From NCBI RefSeq assembly GCF_051859565.1, contig NZ_JBHYFK010000002.1:186001-250000 (forward strand): a DNA stretch of 64,000 nt, written 5' to 3'. The translations under genes and the position numbers were made by a program. Positions 60,475 through 64,000 of the stretch are shown here, in pieces. The first letter of the stretch is position 1; each line of letters starts with the position of its first letter. A model generated the notes under the pieces. The model made no database searches. It saw only the letters and a program-made list of their open reading frames with translations, and was not told the origin of the DNA. Source of the DNA: Glycocaulis sp051859565. GTDB lineage: Bacteria > Pseudomonadota > Alphaproteobacteria > Caulobacterales > Maricaulaceae.

Positions 60475-61827
60475 TTATGCTTTCGTCTTGTCCTTGCGCG
60501 CCTGCATCGTCTGGCGGAAGCGTGCCGCCCAGCCGGGCTTGTTCTCCTGCTTGGCGCGCGACAGAGCCAGCGTGTCATCCGGCACGTCTGATGTGATGAC
60601 GCTGCCCGAGCCTGTAAAGGCCCCGCGTCCAATGTTCACAGGCGCGACCAGGCTGGTATTGGACCCGATAAACGCGCCATCGCCGACAATCGTTCGATGT
60701 TTGAAGAAGCCATCATAATTGCAGGTGATGGTGCCAGCGCCGATATTGGCCTTCGCGCCAATGTCGGCATCGCCGATATAGGACAAATGATTGGCCTTCG
60801 CGCCGGCGTGCAGGACCGCGTTTTTCACCTCGACGAAATTGCCGATTTTCGCTCCCGTCTCCAGCACCGCGCCGGGGCGCAGGCGGGCATAGGGGCCAAC
60901 GGACGCGTTCTCGCCAACGCTTGTCCCCTCCAGATGGCTGAAGGCATGGATCAATGCGCCGGTCTCAATGCGCACGCCGGGGCCAAAGACCACGTTCGGC
61001 TCCACGATCACGTCATTCGCGATTTGCGTGTCATGGCTGAAGAACACGGTTTCGGGCGCGATCAGCGTGACGCCCGCCTCCATGGCAGCGGCGCGGGCGC
61101 GCGCCTGAAAGGCGGCTTCGGCCTCAGCCAGATTGGCGCGGGAGTTGACGCCCAGCACCTCATCTGCGTCCGCGCGCACCGCGCGGGCGGTGTGTCCGGC
61201 AGCGACGCCAAGCGCCACGATGTCGGTCAGGTAATACTCACCCATCGCGTTGTCGTTCGTGACCTTCGAGAGCAGTTCAAACAGGAGCGGGGCGGGCGCT
61301 GCCATTACGCCGGAATTGCACAGGCGCACACCCCTTTGCTCGGCGTTGGCTTCCTTTTCCTCGACAATGGCGGTGAGCGCGCCGGACGCGTTTTCGATCA
61401 GGCGGCCATAGCCCGTGGGGTTCTCCGGCTCGAAGCCCAGAACGGCGATGTCCGCGCCCGAATCGAGCGCCGCAAAGACCGCCTGCAGTGTTTCGGTGCG
61501 GATCAGGGGGGTGTCGGCGAACAGCACGGCCACATCGCCGTCAAAACCGGCCAGCGAGTCCCTGCCGCACAGCACGGCGTGGCCGGTGCCCATGGGCGGG
61601 TCCTGCAGGGCGGTTGCAGCGCCTGCGGCCTCTGCGCGGGTCTTCACCTCCGGCCCGTGCGCACCCCAGATCACCACCTGGCGGTCCGCGCCGCATTCAC
61701 CGGCCAGCGCGAGGCTCCAGTCCAGCATGGGGCGTCCGCCGACAGCATGCAGCGGCTTGGGCAGGGCCGACTTCATCCGGGTGCCGTGCCCGGCCGCGAG
61801 AATGATGACGGCGCGTGCCTTTGCCAT
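60475..61827 (-). CDS. glmU: Bifunctional UDP-N-acetylglucosamine pyrophosphorylase/glucosamine-1-phosphate N-acetyltransferase
   Basis: 450-residue enzyme producing UDP-GlcNAc for peptidoglycan and lipid A. Uridyltransferase domain (1-230): LAAGHGTRMKSALPKPLH, GTGHAVL, VLFADTPLI. Left-handed beta-helix acetyltransferase domain (about 250-430): GPYARLRPGAVL, GNFVEVKNAVL, catalytic NHLSYIGDADIG, and GAGTITCNYDG. ATG 61827 follows AGGAAGGA. Divergent from the phosphatase gene. Confidence 0.96.
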   Translation of the reverse strand: MAKARAVIILAAGHGTRMKSALPKPLHAVGGRPMLDWSLALAGECGADRQVVIWGAHGPEVKTRAEAAGAATALQDPPMGTGHAVLCGRDSLAGFDGDVAVLFADTPLIRTETLQAVFAALDSGADIAVLGFEPENPTGYGRLIENASGALTAIVEEKEANAEQRGVRLCNSGVMAAPAPLLFELLSKVTNDNAMGEYYLTDIVALGVAAGHTARAVRADADEVLGVNSRANLAEAEAAFQARARAAAMEAGVTLIAPETVFFSHDTQIANDVIVEPNVVFGPGVRIETGALIHAFSHLEGTSVGENASVGPYARLRPGAVLETGAKIGNFVEVKNAVLHAGAKANHLSYIGDADIGAKANIGAGTITCNYDGFFKHRTIVGDGAFIGSNTSLVAPVNIGRGAFTGSGSVITSDVPDDTLALSRAKQENKPGWAARFRQTMQARKDKTKA

Positions 61828-61926
61828 GGAGCTGTCCTTCCTCATGCCTGCCGCCGGGCGCTGTTCGTGAAAGCGTGCCCGCGCTATAGCCCATCGGGCG
61901 CATACTTGCGAAGGGGAAGACTGGCC

Positions 61927-62625
61927 ATGACGCATTTTGAGGCTCTGCGGGGGGCGTCCATTGCGTTTGACCTTGATGGCACGCTGGTGGATACGGCCCC
62001 TGATCTGGTGCGGGCGCTGAATGAATCGATTGCCCGCTTCGGCCTTGATCCGGTGCCGGTTGATGATGTTCGCGCCATGGTCGGACGTGGCGCGCGGGCG
62101 CTGATCGTGCGGGCTTTCGACCGGGCCGGTGCCGTTCTGGAGCCGGACATGGCCGAATCGGCCCTGTCGCATTTCCTGATGACCTATGGCGCGGATATCG
62201 CCGCACACAGCCGGCCGTTCGACGGGGTGGAGGCCGCGCTGGATGTCCTGGCGGCATCCGGCGCGCGGCTCAGCGTATGTACCAACAAGCCGTCGGCTCT
62301 AGCACGCCAGCTGATAGAGGCGTTGGACCTGACGGGCCGGTTCGAGCGGATCACCGGGCCGGAGGATGCACCGGCCAGGAAGCCCGACCCGTCCCATCTG
62401 CTGGCCGCTGCCGGTGAAGGCGATACAGGGCGTTTTATCGCGCTGGTGGGCGATTCCGAGCCTGATGCACTGGCAGCACAGGGCGCAGGCGTGGCCTGTC
62501 TGCTGTTTTCGAGAGGTTACAGCGAAAAGCCGGTCAGCACGCTGGGCGCTGACCGGCTTTTCGATCACTTCGACGATCTGCCTGCCATGCTCGCCGAACT
62601 GGCTGCGGGCAGGCGATCGGTCTGA
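61927..62625 (+). CDS. gph: Phosphoglycolate phosphatase-type HAD hydrolase
   Basis: 232-residue HAD phosphatase. Motif I IAFDLDGTLVDTAPDL (12-27), motif II SVCTNKP, Lys in RKPDPSHLL, motif IV LVGDSEPDALAA. Closest in pattern to Gph, which removes 2-phosphoglycolate formed in DNA repair and metabolism. Start ATG 61927, ~100 bp from the divergent glmU start. Substrate preference not provable here. Confidence 0.88.
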   Translation: MTHFEALRGASIAFDLDGTLVDTAPDLVRALNESIARFGLDPVPVDDVRAMVGRGARALIVRAFDRAGAVLEPDMAESALSHFLMTYGADIAAHSRPFDGVEAALDVLAASGARLSVCTNKPSALARQLIEALDLTGRFERITGPEDAPARKPDPSHLLAAAGEGDTGRFIALVGDSEPDALAAQGAGVACLLFSRGYSEKPVSTLGADRLFDHFDDLPAMLAELAAGRRSV

Positions 62626-62627
62626 AA

Positions 62628-62846
62628 TTACGCGCTGCGGCGATTCTCGCCACGGTCATTGGCCGGGCGCGGCATGCCGTTGACGAGGTTGGAGCGCACA
62701 TCGGTGCGGGCAGACCGCATGGCGGGCATGAAGCCAGCGTCCACGAGATCGACGGTCACGTCGTAACCGCGCTCTTTCCAGTAGGCTTCAATACGTTCTT
62801 TCAGGCGGCGCGCGCCTTCAGGCGTGCAGAGGTCATTACTGGCCAT
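62628..62846 (-). CDS. Small conserved hypothetical protein
   Basis: 72 residues from ATG 62846 behind AAGGAGA at ideal spacing: TPEGARRLKERIEAYWKERG helix, then GFMPAMRSARTDVRSNLVNG. No signal or domain. Similar short proteins occur in related genomes as far as I recall. Tail-to-tail with the phosphatase gene. Function unknown. Confidence 0.75.
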   Translation of the reverse strand: MASNDLCTPEGARRLKERIEAYWKERGYDVTVDLVDAGFMPAMRSARTDVRSNLVNGMPRPANDRGENRRSA

Positions 62847-63102
62847 GTCTCTATTCTCCTTCGACGCGCTTAGGGCCTTGAAGCGCACCGGCTCTGGTGA
62901 CTGTAGGGTGTCATACCGGGGCCGCTTCATGCGCCCGGCGGTATGAGCGATATAGATGCTTTGTCTTCTTGACGGAAGTGTGACGAAAGCCCTCCTCGCG
63001 ATTTTGTTATCCAGCCAGTGAATGCATGCAGCGAAATCGAGTCGGCTCGGCGATCCAGCGCTTGACCGCGTGCGTGTTTTGCCTCTATACGCCGCTCCCT
63101 CC

Positions 63103-63177
63103 GGGCGATTAGCTCAGCGGTAGAGCACTTCGTTCACACCGAAGGGGTCACTAGTTCGATCCTAGTATCGCCCACCA
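63103..63177 (+). tRNA. tRNA-Val (CAC)
   Basis: 75-base cloverleaf: acceptor GGGCGAT (63103-63109) with ATCGCCC, D-arm TAGCTCAGCGGTAGAGC, anticodon arm CTTCG-TTCACAC-CGAAG giving CAC, T-arm AGTTCGATCCT, encoded CCA at 63175-63177. Confidence 0.97.
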
Positions 63178-63212
63178 GATTTCCTCATTAAATCTGTGTA
63201 ATGCCGGATTTT

Positions 63213-63248
63213 CGACTGCCCTCAGGCCAATGCCTGCAAGGGCAGTCG
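63213..63248. repeat. Strong bipartite hairpin downstream of tRNA-Val
   Basis: CGACTGCCC (63213-63221) pairs perfectly with GGGCAGTCG (63240-63248), enclosing a second stem CAGGC/GCCTG (63223-63236). Flanked by ATGCCGGATTTT and ATGCCGGTTTT. The rest of the 348-bp gap to the next gene (63178-63525) shows no gene. It could be a terminator for the tRNA or a mobile-repeat remnant. Confidence 0.6.
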
Positions 63249-63525
63249 ATGCCGGTTTTGCGCGCGACACGGACAGCATCGCCCCTGAGGGAGGCGGATC
63301 ACTTTAAAGTGACCATTGGAGTGGCGGCCGCGTGTCGCGCCACTTCGGAAATGTTGTCTTTCCTTTTGGGAAACGCTGGGCACGTTCGGCGGGGCTGCAT
63401 GGCCCCTCAATTAACTCACACTTGCTCTTGCGAAGCGTTCGCAGAACTGGCATGACGGCCGGTAACGGCGCCGGACCCTTTTGACGGAGGCTCTCTGTGC
63501 TGCCGCAAACCGTGAGAGGAACGCC

Positions 63526-64000
63526 ATGTCTGACCGTCTCCGCCTTTCCATAATCGGCGCTCTTTGTGCCTCGCTGGGGCTGACCGCCTGTGGCCAACCT
63601 GAGCAGGACAGCGTCGTCAACGTGTTCTCGGCGCGCCATTACGCGTCCGATCAGGAAGTGTTCCGGGCCTTCACCGAAGAGACAGGCATCGCGATCAATC
63701 TGGTCGAGGCTGATGGCGATCTGCTGATCGAGCGGGTTCGCGCCGATGGCGAGCGTTCGCAGGCTGATGTCATCATCACTGTCGATGCGGGCCGTCTGCA
63801 CCGTGCCGAGCAGGCGGGCCTGTTCCAGCCCGCAGGCGATCTGGGCGGCATGCTGGACCGGGTGCCCGACGCCCTGGTGCATCCCGATAATCTCTGGTTC
63901 GGCTTCGCGACCCGCGCCCGCGTCATTGTTTATGCGCGTGACCGTGTGGACCCGTCCGAGGTGCAGACTTATGCCGATCTCGCCCGTCCGGAGTTTGAAG
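63526..64000 (+). CDS. Iron(III) ABC transporter substrate-binding lipoprotein, N-terminal part (runs off window)
   Basis: 158 residues visible. ATG 63526 follows GAGAGGA; lipoprotein signal ends LGLTAC (Cys about residue 21). The mature start VVNVFSARHYASDQEVFRAF, then EETGIAINLVEADGDLLIERV and ADVIITVDAGRLHRAEQAGLF, is typical of FutA/FbpA-type periplasmic ferric-iron binding proteins (SARHY is the usual YSxRHY region). The 3' end and the permease genes lie beyond the window. Confidence 0.88.
   Translation, partial: MSDRLRLSIIGALCASLGLTACGQPEQDSVVNVFSARHYASDQEVFRAFTEETGIAINLVEADGDLLIERVRADGERSQADVIITVDAGRLHRAEQAGLFQPAGDLGGMLDRVPDALVHPDNLWFGFATRARVIVYARDRVDPSEVQTYADLARPEFE

Noticed and set aside
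60697..61926. Long plus-strand frame continuing upstream of the phosphatase gene
   Set aside because: Antisense to glmU, whose motifs are complete; the phosphatase begins at ATG 61927 with its own motif I.
1..64000. CRISPR arrays, insertion sequences, prophage genes
   Set aside because: No regularly spaced direct repeats, transposase, integrase or phage structural genes were found.

Overview
This is a GC-rich chromosomal window that looks alphaproteobacterial, most likely from the Hyphomonadaceae/Maricaulaceae (Caulobacter-like) group. The reasons are the order rpmH-rnpA-yidC-engB followed by a DUF1036 gene, a HAD nucleotidase and dapD; a bactofilin gene; RlmE next to a Ppx/GppA gene; TonB-receptor-based nutrition; many GTG/TTG starts with 4-bp gene overlaps; and a GTTC-N7-GTTC-type LexA site. 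The genus assignment is inference. Most of the window is housekeeping or core metabolism. It holds two tRNA genes (Phe-GAA, Val-CAC) and no rRNA, CRISPR array, insertion sequence or prophage that I can see.

Layout. 1-11 kb: end of a dihydrolipoyl dehydrogenase gene, a TonB receptor, tRNA-Phe, a bactofilin / ParA-like ATPase / lipoprotein-hydrolase cluster, an AbgT-type transporter, a Rieske oxygenase and a TetR regulator. 11-19.4 kb: an outer-membrane barrel, quinone oxidoreductase, isoaspartyl peptidase, a lipoprotein phosphodiesterase, then hmgA - sbtA - sbtB - carbonic anhydrase - fah. There a bicarbonate uptake and hydration module sits between two homogentisate-pathway genes, behind a perfect palindrome. 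19.4-26.5 kb: hspQ, ppx/gppA-rlmE, a mazEF pair, a paralogue of the Rieske oxygenase that has lost its Rieske domain, UvrD helicase and a TetR regulator. 26.5-30 kb: a 575-bp stretch full of hairpins and one long-range stem, upstream of mgtE - outer-membrane protein - mgtC. 30-37.4 kb: prmA, a DrrAB-like ABC exporter, a phosphatase, Xaa-Pro aminopeptidase and a lipoprotein gene whose 5' end is built from repeats.

The most interesting segment is 37.4-46.3 kb, an anti-phage island arranged around uvrB. An AT-rich two-gene cassette encodes a RecF/OLD-type ATPase and a TOPRIM/DUF4435 protein, the architecture of the PARIS abortive-infection system. It begins 5 bp after the uvrB stop codon and borrows its ribosome-binding site from uvrB's last codons. 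uvrB itself carries a LexA-like box at its start. Beyond a CheY-like gene lies a single-chain MmeI-like (type IIL) restriction-modification enzyme, whose target-recognition region is visibly AT-rich, as if swapped in. PARIS is known to respond to phage anti-restriction proteins, so its place beside a restriction enzyme is functionally coherent.

46-64 kb: lipocalin, an unknown gene behind a 24-bp palindrome, an orphan sensor kinase, a disulfide oxidoreductase with a TVP38 membrane protein, the rpmH-rnpA-yidC-engB block, dapD, rpiA-gabD, glmU, a phosphoglycolate phosphatase-like gene, tRNA-Val and the start of an iron-uptake binding protein. At least three families of hairpin-forming intergenic repeats are scattered through the window.
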